This document shows, piece by piece, positions 13,947-21,128 of a stretch of DNA of 21,385 nt. Where the stretch lies: the NCBI GenBank assembly GCA_964550025.1, contig CAZJYI010000178.1, positions 1-21,385 of the forward strand. Direction: 5' to 3'. The DNA is from CAZJYI01 sp964550025 (GTDB taxonomy: Bacteria; Verrucomicrobiota; Kiritimatiellia; UBA8416; CAYOBW01). Under the pieces are notes generated by a model. It saw only the letters and a list, made by a program, of their open reading frames with translations, did no database searches and was not told the origin of the DNA. Numbering within the stretch: position 1 is the first letter of the stretch; each line of letters begins with the position of its first letter. The translations under genes were made by a program, and so were the position numbers.

Positions 13947-16316
13947 CTACGCTTCGGAGGATTCCGGCGCGCGCTTCTTCTTGCCGTAGTATGCCCTGTG
14001 GTAGTCCTTTGCGTATCGGGTGTAGCCGTGATAGCTGTAGTACGAATGGTGCCGTCCCAGCCGTGACACCACCATGCAGTTCAGCACGCTCCCGATGATC
14101 CGGGCGTTGATGCTGTCCAGCTGTTCCTTGGCCCGATTGAGGACCGTGCGGGTGTTGACGCCGCTCTTCACGATGACAACAACCCCGTCACACATGGCGC
14201 TGAAAGCGCACGCGTCGGATACGAAGAGGATGGGGGGTGTGTCCACGAGCACCCAGTCGTAGCGGCTTCGGCAGGTTTCCAGCAGTTGCTTCATCTTGTC
14301 CGACCCGAGCAGTTCCGAGGGATCGGGCGTTTCCGATCCCGAAGGCAGCGCGAAGAAATTCTGCACCACCTGGCCGTCTTCGGTGTGTACCTGCTTGACG
14401 GCTTCCTCCCACGGGACCTCGCCGAGCAACACGTTGCTCAACCCGGTATTGGAATTGAGGCCGAGGACGCGGTGCGTGGTCGGGCGGTGCAGGTCCCCGT
14501 CAATCAGGAGGACTCGCTTGCCCGTGCGTGCCAGGGCCAGCGCCAGGTTGGTTGACGTTGTACTCTTGCCCTCCTGCGGCCTGCAGGAGGTCAGAACGAG
14601 AAGCTTGGCGTCCCGTGCCGTCGTGGAATACAGCAGGTTGGTGCGCAGGTTGCGATAGGCCTCGGCCACCGAAGAGGACGGCTCGGAAAGTACAACGGAG
14701 CCCCTGTAGAGGTCCTTGCCCGTGCGCCCCTTTCGGTCCTGGCCCCGGATTGTGCGGTCTTCGTTGCTCGCCCCACGGCGCCCCTTGGGACGCACCTCCT
14801 TGCCCATGGCCGGTACAAACCCCAGCAGTGGCGCCGAAAGCGCCTGCTTCAGATCTTCGGGTGTCTTGATGGAGTCGTCCAGATTCTCGAACACGAGCGC
14901 CACGCCGATGCCCAGCAGCAAAGCGGCGAAAAGACTGAGGGCGATCTTGCGGATGCGGGCCGAGTTGACGGGGACCGTCGGGGTGGCGGCGCGCTCGACG
15001 AGCTGTACGCTCGTCTTCACGAGCCCCGAGCTGATGTCGACCTCCCGCATACGCTCGACGATAGCGTCAAGAAGCCGCCGATGCCGATCGACGGCGCCCT
15101 GCAGCCGGGTCAACGAGAACGATTCCTTGGCCAGGTCCAGGGCGACCTGCTTCTGCTCCTCCGCCTTCTGCTTCAGTTCGGCCTCCTCCGTTTCCAGCAT
15201 CGATACCTGGTTGAGGTGCGCTCGGACGGCTTCGTCGAGCGCCGTCTTGAACTGCGTTTCGAGCAGGGCGACCTTGGCGCGCGCGGCCTGGAGGAGCGGG
15301 TGCTCGGCACCGTATGTTTCCGCGAGCACGGCGGACTCGTTCTCGGCCTCGGCAAGTGCCCGGCGGCTGTCGGTCAACGTCGTGTCGTTCTGGATGATGG
15401 GCAGGGCGAAAAGCTCCTCCAGCGAGGCGCCGGACACGCCATTCTCAACGCTGATGAACTTGCGCATGACATTGATATGGGACGTGAGCTCGATCCGCCG
15501 GAGCTGAACGTCGGTGAGTTGCTCGTTGAGTCTGACCAGGCGGTCAACGGCCGGCTGATCGTCGTTGCCCTCGCCGACGGAAACGCCTTGCGCACTCTGG
15601 CGGAAATCCTGCAGTGCCTTTTCCGCCTCGAAAAGCTGGAGCTCCTGCTTGTCGCGTTCCTCCTTCAGGCTGGTGAATGCCTGGCTGAGGGTGGCCTGCT
15701 TTGTCTGGCGATGGTACTTCTGATAAGCGGCCGCGGTTGCGTTGGCGAGAAGCGCGGCCCGGTAGGGATCGGTGTGCAAGACCTCCATGTGTATCATGTG
15801 CGTGTTCTCGAGATGCGAAACACGGATTTCGTTGCGAAGCAGTTCCCACGTCTCGGGAGCGGCAACAGGCCGGGCGCCCAGCATCGAAAACAGCGTGCGT
15901 CGAATGCCCTTGAGGAACCCGGAGGCACCGGAGGGCTTCGCGCTTCCGCCGGTGGTCTCGTAGAGTTCCCGCACACCGGGTTCCTCCAGCGCGCTGGCCA
16001 TGACCGTTCGGCTCCTGATCAGCTCGATCTGGGTCATGAAGTACTCCGTGTCGCCGCCCGATCTGTCGCTGGCCGTTCCGGGGAAACGGAGTACCTGCTG
16101 TCCCTGCCGCTCTACCATGACCTTGGCCCTGGCGCGAAAGATGGACGGTGCCCGCATGGCGCGCAGGATACCGAACGTCGCCACGACGACAAAGACCGGC
16201 AGGATGATCCAGACGCGCCGCCGTACAACCGACAGGTAGTACCACAGGATGTTCTCCCGCTGTGGATTGCCGGCGTCAGACGCCGCCTCGTAGTCGTTGC
16301 TATCGTATTCTGTCAT
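13947..16316 (-). CDS. Tyrosine autokinase / chain-length co-polymerase (Wzc-like BY-kinase)
   Basis: A 789-residue inner-membrane protein combining a Wzz domain with a cytoplasmic bacterial tyrosine kinase. TM1 is about 33-54, the periplasmic part includes coiled coil (about 205-425), and TM2 is about 456-477. The kinase has Walker A in SCRPQEGKSTT (577-587), Walker A' LLIDGDLHRP (603-612) and Walker B VLVDTPP (689-695). The C-terminal tail holds eight Tyr within 19 residues (759, 760, 762, 765, 768, 772, 776, 777), the expected autophosphorylation cluster. By family knowledge, cycles of phosphorylation and oligomerisation set polymer length and couple synthesis to the export channel. Kinase and co-polymerase are fused in one chain, as in Gram-negative Wzc. 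It follows the exporter gene after 88 bases. No cognate phosphatase is seen in the window. Confidence 0.95.
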   Translation of the reverse strand: MTEYDSNDYEAASDAGNPQRENILWYYLSVVRRRVWIILPVFVVVATFGILRAMRAPSIFRARAKVMVERQGQQVLRFPGTASDRSGGDTEYFMTQIELIRSRTVMASALEEPGVRELYETTGGSAKPSGASGFLKGIRRTLFSMLGARPVAAPETWELLRNEIRVSHLENTHMIHMEVLHTDPYRAALLANATAAAYQKYHRQTKQATLSQAFTSLKEERDKQELQLFEAEKALQDFRQSAQGVSVGEGNDDQPAVDRLVRLNEQLTDVQLRRIELTSHINVMRKFISVENGVSGASLEELFALPIIQNDTTLTDSRRALAEAENESAVLAETYGAEHPLLQAARAKVALLETQFKTALDEAVRAHLNQVSMLETEEAELKQKAEEQKQVALDLAKESFSLTRLQGAVDRHRRLLDAIVERMREVDISSGLVKTSVQLVERAATPTVPVNSARIRKIALSLFAALLLGIGVALVFENLDDSIKTPEDLKQALSAPLLGFVPAMGKEVRPKGRRGASNEDRTIRGQDRKGRTGKDLYRGSVVLSEPSSSVAEAYRNLRTNLLYSTTARDAKLLVLTSCRPQEGKSTTSTNLALALARTGKRVLLIDGDLHRPTTHRVLGLNSNTGLSNVLLGEVPWEEAVKQVHTEDGQVVQNFFALPSGSETPDPSELLGSDKMKQLLETCRSRYDWVLVDTPPILFVSDACAFSAMCDGVVVIVKSGVNTRTVLNRAKEQLDSINARIIGSVLNCMVVSRLGRHHSYYSYHGYTRYAKDYHRAYYGKKKRAPESSEA

Positions 16317-16404
16317 TTGCTCTCAGTCCCCTGTGTTGCCCCGTGAAACCTCGGGAACAGCACCTCTGCCCACACCGCTTTCGAAGGGGTGGTGCCGGCT
16401 GCCG

Positions 16405-17637
16405 CTATGGTATCGCCGAAACGGATGCACCCGCCGAGAGGCTGGGCCGGACGAACTCGGCCAGCTTCGCGATCATTCCGGAACCGATGACCAGGGTGTC
16501 TCCGGATTCCAGGTAGAGCGGAGGTCGAACACCGCGCGCAATCTTGGTCAGGTCCACGTCGACCACTCTGCGGACGCCGCCTTTCTCGGAAATCAGGTAC
16601 GAGTTCTGCGCTCGGGCCGTGGCGGACAACCCCCCGGCCATCGCCACGGCCTGTAGCGCTCGCATGCGGTCCGAGTCAGTGAGCTCGAACGAACCGGGCC
16701 TTTGCACATACCCGAGGACGTACACGAACCGTGCCTTGCGCGGCGGCACGGTGATGATGTCGCCGCTCTCGATCGTTACGTTCATGCGGATGTCGCCGTC
16801 GACGAGCAGGTCCTTGAGGTTGACCTTGATCATCTCCGGCTCCATTCCTTGCTCGTCCCGCTCCCGTTCCTGCTCCGGGAGCGTGGCGGCGGCCAGACCG
16901 CTTTCCGCCATCAGCGGTCCGGTTCCCGAGGACACGGTAGCGATCGGGGTGACGGTGGGTTTCCTGGGCTTCGGTTCGGCTTCCCGCTTGGAGGGCTCCG
17001 ATGTCGTGCCGTCTTTCGGCTTGGGATTGCGAACAATGATCAATTCGTCTCCCGCGGCGGGCGTGATCCCGTTGGCATCACCCAGGATCTCCAGCACGGA
17101 ACTGTTGTTGTGCCGGAGGTAGTAGATGCCCGGGGTGCTGACGGCACCGTACACGACGACCGGCGCGCTGCGGTATTCGGTGACCTTGATGGTAACGCTG
17201 GGGTCCCTGATGTACTTGCCCGCGTAGGCGCGCCTGATGACATCTTCGAGCTCGCGAGGGGACGCCCCCGCGACCTTCATGTCACCGATGAGGGGCAATC
17301 CCACCATTCCGTCATGGCGTACGGCCCGGGTCAGAAGGGTGATTTCCCCCGGCGTGTCGAGCGACAGTACGCCGAATTCCAGCACATCGTCCGTTCCCAC
17401 AAGGTAGTCGCGGTCCGCTTCCGTTCTGCGCTTCTCCCACGACTGGAGCAGCTCTCCCAGACGTTGCATGCGGATGCGGGCAGTCTCCTCGTGGTTGTCT
17501 TCCACGTAGGGCTTGCCCGAGTCGACGATGTCGGTGATCGATGACCCGTAGTTCCCGAAATCCTGGCTGCTGCAGCCGCAGAAGATGAGGGCTGCCGTTG
17601 TGGCCGGGACAATGTGACGAATCCATCGTAAGTTCAT
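16405..17637 (-). CDS. Polysaccharide export lipoprotein (Wza-like, Poly_export/SLBB)
   Basis: A 410-residue outer-membrane export protein. The N-terminus is a lipoprotein signal with acylated Cys22 (ALIFCGC, lipobox F-C-G-C). The Poly_export domain (about 76-153) begins YLVGTDDVLEF and includes GLPLIGDMKVAG; SLBB1 follows (about 157-203, VVVYGAVSTPGIYYL) and SLBB2 is about 303-385 (VYVLGYVQRPGSFEL). A Pro/Glu/Lys-rich linker of about 60 residues (about 207-268) sits between the two and is longer than usual. Known role: an oligomeric channel through which polymer crosses periplasm and outer membrane, docking on the tyrosine kinase encoded next. Its ATG directly follows the TAG of the TPR gene, with GGAGGG as ribosome site inside the end of that gene, indicating tight translational coupling. 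Confidence 0.95.
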   Translation of the reverse strand: MNLRWIRHIVPATTAALIFCGCSSQDFGNYGSSITDIVDSGKPYVEDNHEETARIRMQRLGELLQSWEKRRTEADRDYLVGTDDVLEFGVLSLDTPGEITLLTRAVRHDGMVGLPLIGDMKVAGASPRELEDVIRRAYAGKYIRDPSVTIKVTEYRSAPVVVYGAVSTPGIYYLRHNNSSVLEILGDANGITPAAGDELIIVRNPKPKDGTTSEPSKREAEPKPRKPTVTPIATVSSGTGPLMAESGLAAATLPEQERERDEQGMEPEMIKVNLKDLLVDGDIRMNVTIESGDIITVPPRKARFVYVLGYVQRPGSFELTDSDRMRALQAVAMAGGLSATARAQNSYLISEKGGVRRVVDVDLTKIARGVRPPLYLESGDTLVIGSGMIAKLAEFVRPSLSAGASVSAIP

Positions 17638-19998
17638 CTAACGGCCCTCCGCGCTTGGCTGACGTGCCATGGCACGGTACAGCTCAGCCTTCTCGTTCTC
17701 GCCCGTACGGGTGTAGAAAACCGCCATGTTGCCAATGACCGCTCGGACAGACGGGTGGTCCTGTCCGTACGCATTCCTGTAGATCTCGAGCGCGCGTTCG
17801 AAGAGCGGTTCGCAGCGGTCGGGTTTGTCCCAGTCCATGTAGAGCAGGGCCAGGTTGTTGAGCGTCTCGGCCACTTTTGGATGCGTCTTCTCCAGGTTAC
17901 GTTCGCGGATCTTCAGGCAGCGCTTCAGAGCCTCGTCGCCCGCCTCGAAGTCTTTCTGCCGCCTCAACAGCATGCCCAGGTTGCTCAGCGTCGTGGCAAC
18001 GTAGGCGTGTTTGGAGCCCAGCGCCTCTTCGAATGTCTCGATCGCGTGCTGATACTTTGACGCGGCTTCGGCGAGATTACCCTGCCTCTCGCGCAGTTTG
18101 GCCACGTTGTTCAGCGCTGTGCCCACGTGCTGGTGCTTCTCGCCTTCGACGCGGCGGTACAGCTCCAGGGCCCGTACGAGGTGCAATTCCGCTTCGCTGA
18201 GGCGCCCCGTGCCCAACAGCAGGAGTCCGAGATCGGTCAGGGAAGCGGCGACCCGGCTGTCCTCCGTGCCAAGCGCCTTCTCTCGCCTGTCCAGAGCCTG
18301 CTTGAACAGGCTTTCCGCTTCCGCTGCATTCCCCTGGCTCGCGAGCACGCGGGCACGGGTGATGAGGTCCGCCACTTCGGGCGGATCCTGCCGTTCAGAG
18401 CCTTCATGGTCGTCCGCGGCCGGTGTCTTCGCCGCCTCTGGGGGCGGTGCGACGGGCGGGCGCCCGCTTTGAATGCCGGCGAAGCGTTTGCGAATGTCCG
18501 CCGCGAGCGAGTCGGTGGTCTCACGCAGGCTGCGGATATCGTCGGATTGCTTGCCGAGGCCCGCCAGGCCCTTCTCCAGCCGCCCCGTGGTCGTCCTGAG
18601 GATCGCAATCTCTTCGCTGTTGCCGCCGAGACGCTTGCGGACGTCGGATATCGCTTCGCGTGTCTCGGTCAGGCTCACCTCTACGGGGTCGAAGCGCGCC
18701 ATCAACGTTCTCTCGAGCTTCTTGAGGTGCTCCTCACTCGCCGCGCCCGGAGACGCTGGCTTGCCCGGCGATGGCTTCACCTTCTTCAGCTCCGCCGTTG
18801 TCGAAGTGAGCTCCTTCGAGAGCTTTTCGACCTCCGAGAGGCGTGCCTGGAGTTTCGCAAGTCCCTGACCGTCGGTGTTTGTGGGGTGTGGCGTGGCCTC
18901 CCTGTGGGCGGCCAGGGCCACGCCGAGCTGCGTCAACCGCTGGGCATGGTTGGCAAGTCCCTTGTTCACCTCGGCCAACGCGCCGTCACGGCGTATCGCG
19001 GAGTCCTCCAGCGGTCCCAGGCGCGCCTTGAGCATGTTCTCCAGTTCACGCAGTTGCTTCGCCGTGTCGCCGCCGCCTTCCAGCGAGACCGCGGCCAGTG
19101 CCTTGCGCAGGCCGGCGATTTCGCCGGCGTGTTTTCCCGCGGCATCCTCGACACTCGAGAGTTTCGTCCGCAGTTCGGCCAGCTCCTTCTCGCCCACGCC
19201 AGGCTTTCCCGCGGCAGGTGCCATTGCTTCTTTCGGGAGCGAGGCGACCTGCTTGTAGAGGAGGGTGATGCGGCGTTCCAGTGCCTCGTCGCGTTTCTGC
19301 GCCTCTGTCCGCGCCATGCCGAACGACAGTTCTCGAGAGGCCGCTCCCTTCTTCAGGTCTTCGATGTCCTTTCGTAGTCCCGCCGCGCTGTCAGGCTTCC
19401 CCGCCAAATCCCGCGTGGCCTTCTCGACGGCGCCAATACGGCCGGCCAGTTCCGTCAGGGCCTTGTTCCCGGCGGGGGTGGGGGAAGGGCGGGCCTTGAG
19501 GGCCGCCTGCAGGGCCTTCGAATCCCGAACGAGCGTCGCGAGCTGTTCATCCTGTGCCTTGTCCCGCGTCTGCACCTCCGCCTGTTGCCCGCGCAATTCC
19601 TGCAGTTGTGCTCCCACGCTGGTCCGGTGGGCCGCCAGGGCCTTGTCGAAATGGCCGGTGTCCGGGGCCGCGGTCGTGCGGCCCTGCTTCACCATCTCCT
19701 CCGCCAGGCGAGTGACGACTACCGTTGCATTGCTCGCACCCCTTTCGAGCACGGCCAGGCGGTCCTCCGCTGCCCGGCTCTGCTCGATCCACTCGTGGCG
19801 ATGGCGCGTCGCGGCGGTCGCCGCTATGCGGAGCGCTTCGTCTTGTTCCGCGTCACGTCGCGCGGCATCCTCCCGCGCCTTGGCCTGCGAGGCCACGTTT
19901 GCCGCCAGCTGTTTCTGCAGCCCCGTCAGCGCCTGACGGTTACGGGCGAGCTCTTTCTCCGTCGTCTCTACGTCAAGCGCGTCGACGTGACGCGCCAT
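17638..19998 (-). CDS. Long coiled-coil protein with C-terminal kinesin-light-chain-type TPRs (probably 3' part of a frameshifted gene)
   Basis: A 786-residue protein. Residues 1-510 are almost continuous heptad-rich coiled coil with Ala/Lys/Glu/Leu bias and recurring L-x-x-R/K-(L/I)-x-x-V-E units; a Pro-rich hinge follows (about 512-535). From about residue 549 there are tetratricopeptide repeats in exact 42-residue spacing, each like LNNLALLY...A..L..RAL.IYE...G..HP.VA.T, the kinesin-light-chain/NPHP3 type. There is no signal peptide or good ribosome site at its first ATG, and the preceding ORF, in a different frame, overlaps it by 26 bases and carries the same kind of coiled coil plus a signal peptide. 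The natural reading is one 934-residue exported protein broken by one extra base. Directly coupled to the Wza-like gene, it may be a periplasmic scaffold of the export machine; that role is inference. Confidence 0.8.
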   Translation of the reverse strand: MARHVDALDVETTEKELARNRQALTGLQKQLAANVASQAKAREDAARRDAEQDEALRIAATAATRHRHEWIEQSRAAEDRLAVLERGASNATVVVTRLAEEMVKQGRTTAAPDTGHFDKALAAHRTSVGAQLQELRGQQAEVQTRDKAQDEQLATLVRDSKALQAALKARPSPTPAGNKALTELAGRIGAVEKATRDLAGKPDSAAGLRKDIEDLKKGAASRELSFGMARTEAQKRDEALERRITLLYKQVASLPKEAMAPAAGKPGVGEKELAELRTKLSSVEDAAGKHAGEIAGLRKALAAVSLEGGGDTAKQLRELENMLKARLGPLEDSAIRRDGALAEVNKGLANHAQRLTQLGVALAAHREATPHPTNTDGQGLAKLQARLSEVEKLSKELTSTTAELKKVKPSPGKPASPGAASEEHLKKLERTLMARFDPVEVSLTETREAISDVRKRLGGNSEEIAILRTTTGRLEKGLAGLGKQSDDIRSLRETTDSLAADIRKRFAGIQSGRPPVAPPPEAAKTPAADDHEGSERQDPPEVADLITRARVLASQGNAAEAESLFKQALDRREKALGTEDSRVAASLTDLGLLLLGTGRLSEAELHLVRALELYRRVEGEKHQHVGTALNNVAKLRERQGNLAEAASKYQHAIETFEEALGSKHAYVATTLSNLGMLLRRQKDFEAGDEALKRCLKIRERNLEKTHPKVAETLNNLALLYMDWDKPDRCEPLFERALEIYRNAYGQDHPSVRAVIGNMAVFYTRTGENEKAELYRAMARQPSAEGR

Positions 19999-20443
19999 CC
20001 TGCGTCAGGGCGTCTGCGGCGGAACCTACGGTTGCTTCCAGCCGGCTCAGACGCGGGGCGAGGCCCTTCTCGATCGCCTCCGTTCTCTTGAGCAGTCTTT
20101 CATAGCGATCGGTTGCGTCGGCGAGGGCCTTGCGAACGGTTTCGAATTCCGCGGCCGTTACCCGTGCGGTCTTCTCCACCGCGTCCAGGCGCTTGTTGCC
20201 GACGAAGGTAGGGGGAGGACGCTTGCCTGGCGTGTCTCCCTGGAGACTCTGGTATCGCTCCCAGTACAGAGCGGCCTCGCGCGAGATGGCCTTGGGCTTG
20301 CGGGCGCCGTCCACGCCTGCGGCGGCAGGGCTTCCCGCGGGGTCGGCGGCGGGGCTGCGCGACGGCGCACAACAGAGGTAGAATGAAGCCACCGCCAGGG
20401 AGATGATCAGGGTGCGAAAGACGATTGAGCGACGGAACTTCAT
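19973..20443 (-). CDS. Signal-peptide coiled-coil ORF, probable 5' part of the frameshifted coiled-coil/TPR gene
   Basis: A 156-residue ORF starting MKFRRSIVFRTLIISLAVAS, a typical Sec signal or N-terminal anchor (no canonical lipobox; the Cys pair follows YL). A Pro/Ala-rich linker is followed by heptad-rich helix (RLDAVEKTARVTAAEF onward) that stops abruptly in a basic run (GASRRRA) out of register with the coil. The segment RPPPTFVGNKRL matches RPSPTPAGNKAL inside the downstream ORF, evidence that both belong to one repeat-built protein. The ATG was chosen over one 14 codons upstream because GAGGGG lies nine bases before it and the signal peptide then starts correctly. If translated alone it would give a small exported coiled-coil protein. 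Confidence 0.72.
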   Translation of the reverse strand: MKFRRSIVFRTLIISLAVASFYLCCAPSRSPAADPAGSPAAAGVDGARKPKAISREAALYWERYQSLQGDTPGKRPPPTFVGNKRLDAVEKTARVTAAEFETVRKALADATDRYERLLKRTEAIEKGLAPRLSRLEATVGSAADALTQDGASRRRA

Positions 20444-20480
20444 AGTTGCATTCCCCTCGTTATTGCCGGATGTACAGAGT

Positions 20481-20552
20481 CTCATACCATATGAGGCGAT
20501 AACTGCGGCCAGAAGTCAAGCCATTGCGTGGCCTGCAAGCGGGACCTCATAT
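20481..20552. promoter_or_regulatory. Nested inverted repeats in leader of the export operon
   Basis: Outer arms ATATGAGG (20489-20496) and CCTCATAT (20545-20552) enclose inner arms GGCCA (20507-20511) and TGGCC (20529-20533). A third half-site, CTCATA (20481-20486), makes a second small palindrome with TATGAG (20490-20495). The element lies between the upstream terminator and the coiled-coil gene start, so it could be an operator or a structured 5' leader. Within it a minus-strand TTGACT (20519-20514) could be a -35 box, but the best -10 (TCATAT, 19-base spacing) is poor. Confidence 0.4.
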
Positions 20553-20560
20553 AGTGTCCG

Positions 20561-20593
20561 ACAAACAAGAACGGCGCTCAGTGAGCGCCGTTC
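20561..20593 (-). terminator. Intrinsic terminator after the small secreted-protein gene
   Basis: GAACGGCGCTCA (20569-20580) and TGAGCGCCGTTC (20582-20593) are perfect 12-base inverted repeats one base apart; in RNA this folds as a stem of about ten pairs with a five-base loop. On the minus strand the stem is followed by TTGTTTGT, a broken but usable U-tract. It lies about 40 bases past the stop codon. It should separate this transcript from the long operon or act as a leaky attenuator. Confidence 0.75.
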
Positions 20594-20633
20594 GTCTTTG
20601 GTTCGCAAACCAGTGCTCTTGTCCGGAGTAGCG

Positions 20634-21056
20634 TCAGGGGCTGATCACCAGGGGCGCCGTGGCCGCGGCCGCCGCACCGGGAATCATGAGGGTGACAGCC
20701 GGCGCGCGTTTCGGGACGACGATCACCAGTCCGTGGGGTTGCGGTGTCACGCCGGCACGACCCGTCAGCGTGCGTACATCGATCCGCACCGGTCCCACCG
20801 TAACGTAGTGTGCCCCCTCGGGTAGCGTCGGTATGCTGAAGGCCCCGTTCTTGTCCGTGCGCGTTCTGTGGATGACCTCTTCCGTCTCGGCGTTCCACAC
20901 GCGGACCCGAAGCTTGCTGACCGGAGTCTCCCCGTCGGGATAGAGTACGACACCGTTGAAGTCGGCCGGCAGCACCGCGAGATCGGGCTCCGTCTCGGCC
21001 AGACCGGTGACCGACAAAGCGACAATTACCGTCAAAAGAATAGCGAGCGTTTTCAT
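20634..21056 (-). CDS. Small secreted protein with carboxypeptidase-regulatory-like domain
   Basis: A 140-residue protein with a Sec signal peptide (MKTLAILLTVIVALSVTGLA, cleavage near A20-E21). The mature part starts with a beta-sandwich segment typical of CarboxypepD_reg/Ig-like domains: FNGVVLYPDGETPVSKLRV, a middle strand VRVWNAETEEVI, then TDKNGAFSIPTLPEGAHYV with the G-x-F-x-(I/L)-P-x-L-P-x-G signature. The C-terminus is hydrophobic and Ala-rich. Such domains often bind carbohydrates or stabilise secreted proteins; no catalytic residues are visible. AAGGGAG lies four bases before the ATG, which fixes the start. It has its own sigma70 promoter and terminator, so it is transcribed separately from, and probably more strongly than, the export operon. 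Specific function unknown. Confidence 0.8.
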   Translation of the reverse strand: MKTLAILLTVIVALSVTGLAETEPDLAVLPADFNGVVLYPDGETPVSKLRVRVWNAETEEVIHRTRTDKNGAFSIPTLPEGAHYVTVGPVRIDVRTLTGRAGVTPQPHGLVIVVPKRAPAVTLMIPGAAAAATAPLVISP

Positions 21057-21099
21057 CAGACTCCCTTCGTTTAGACTTCTATCTCTATAACTTGAAGCA

Positions 21100-21128
21100 A
21101 TTATGCGTCCTTTTGCGTCCGGTGTCAA
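21100..21128 (-). promoter_or_regulatory. Sigma70-type promoter for the small secreted-protein gene
   Basis: On the minus strand TTGACA (21128-21123, perfect -35) and CATAAT (21105-21100, five of six -10 matches) are separated by 17 bases, the optimal spacing. Transcription should begin near 21093, giving a leader of about 37 bases before the ATG with its AAGGGAG site. It is the best promoter candidate in the window and may also feed the long operon by read-through of the following hairpin. Confidence 0.75.

Noticed and set aside
15081..16346. 421-codon plus-strand open frame opposite the tyrosine kinase
   Set aside because: Antisense to a complete Wzc-like protein; no protein-like features.
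18127..19377. 416-codon plus-strand open frame opposite the coiled-coil/TPR gene
   Set aside because: Arg/Leu-rich complement of a heptad-coding region; the TPR repeats on the minus strand are clear.
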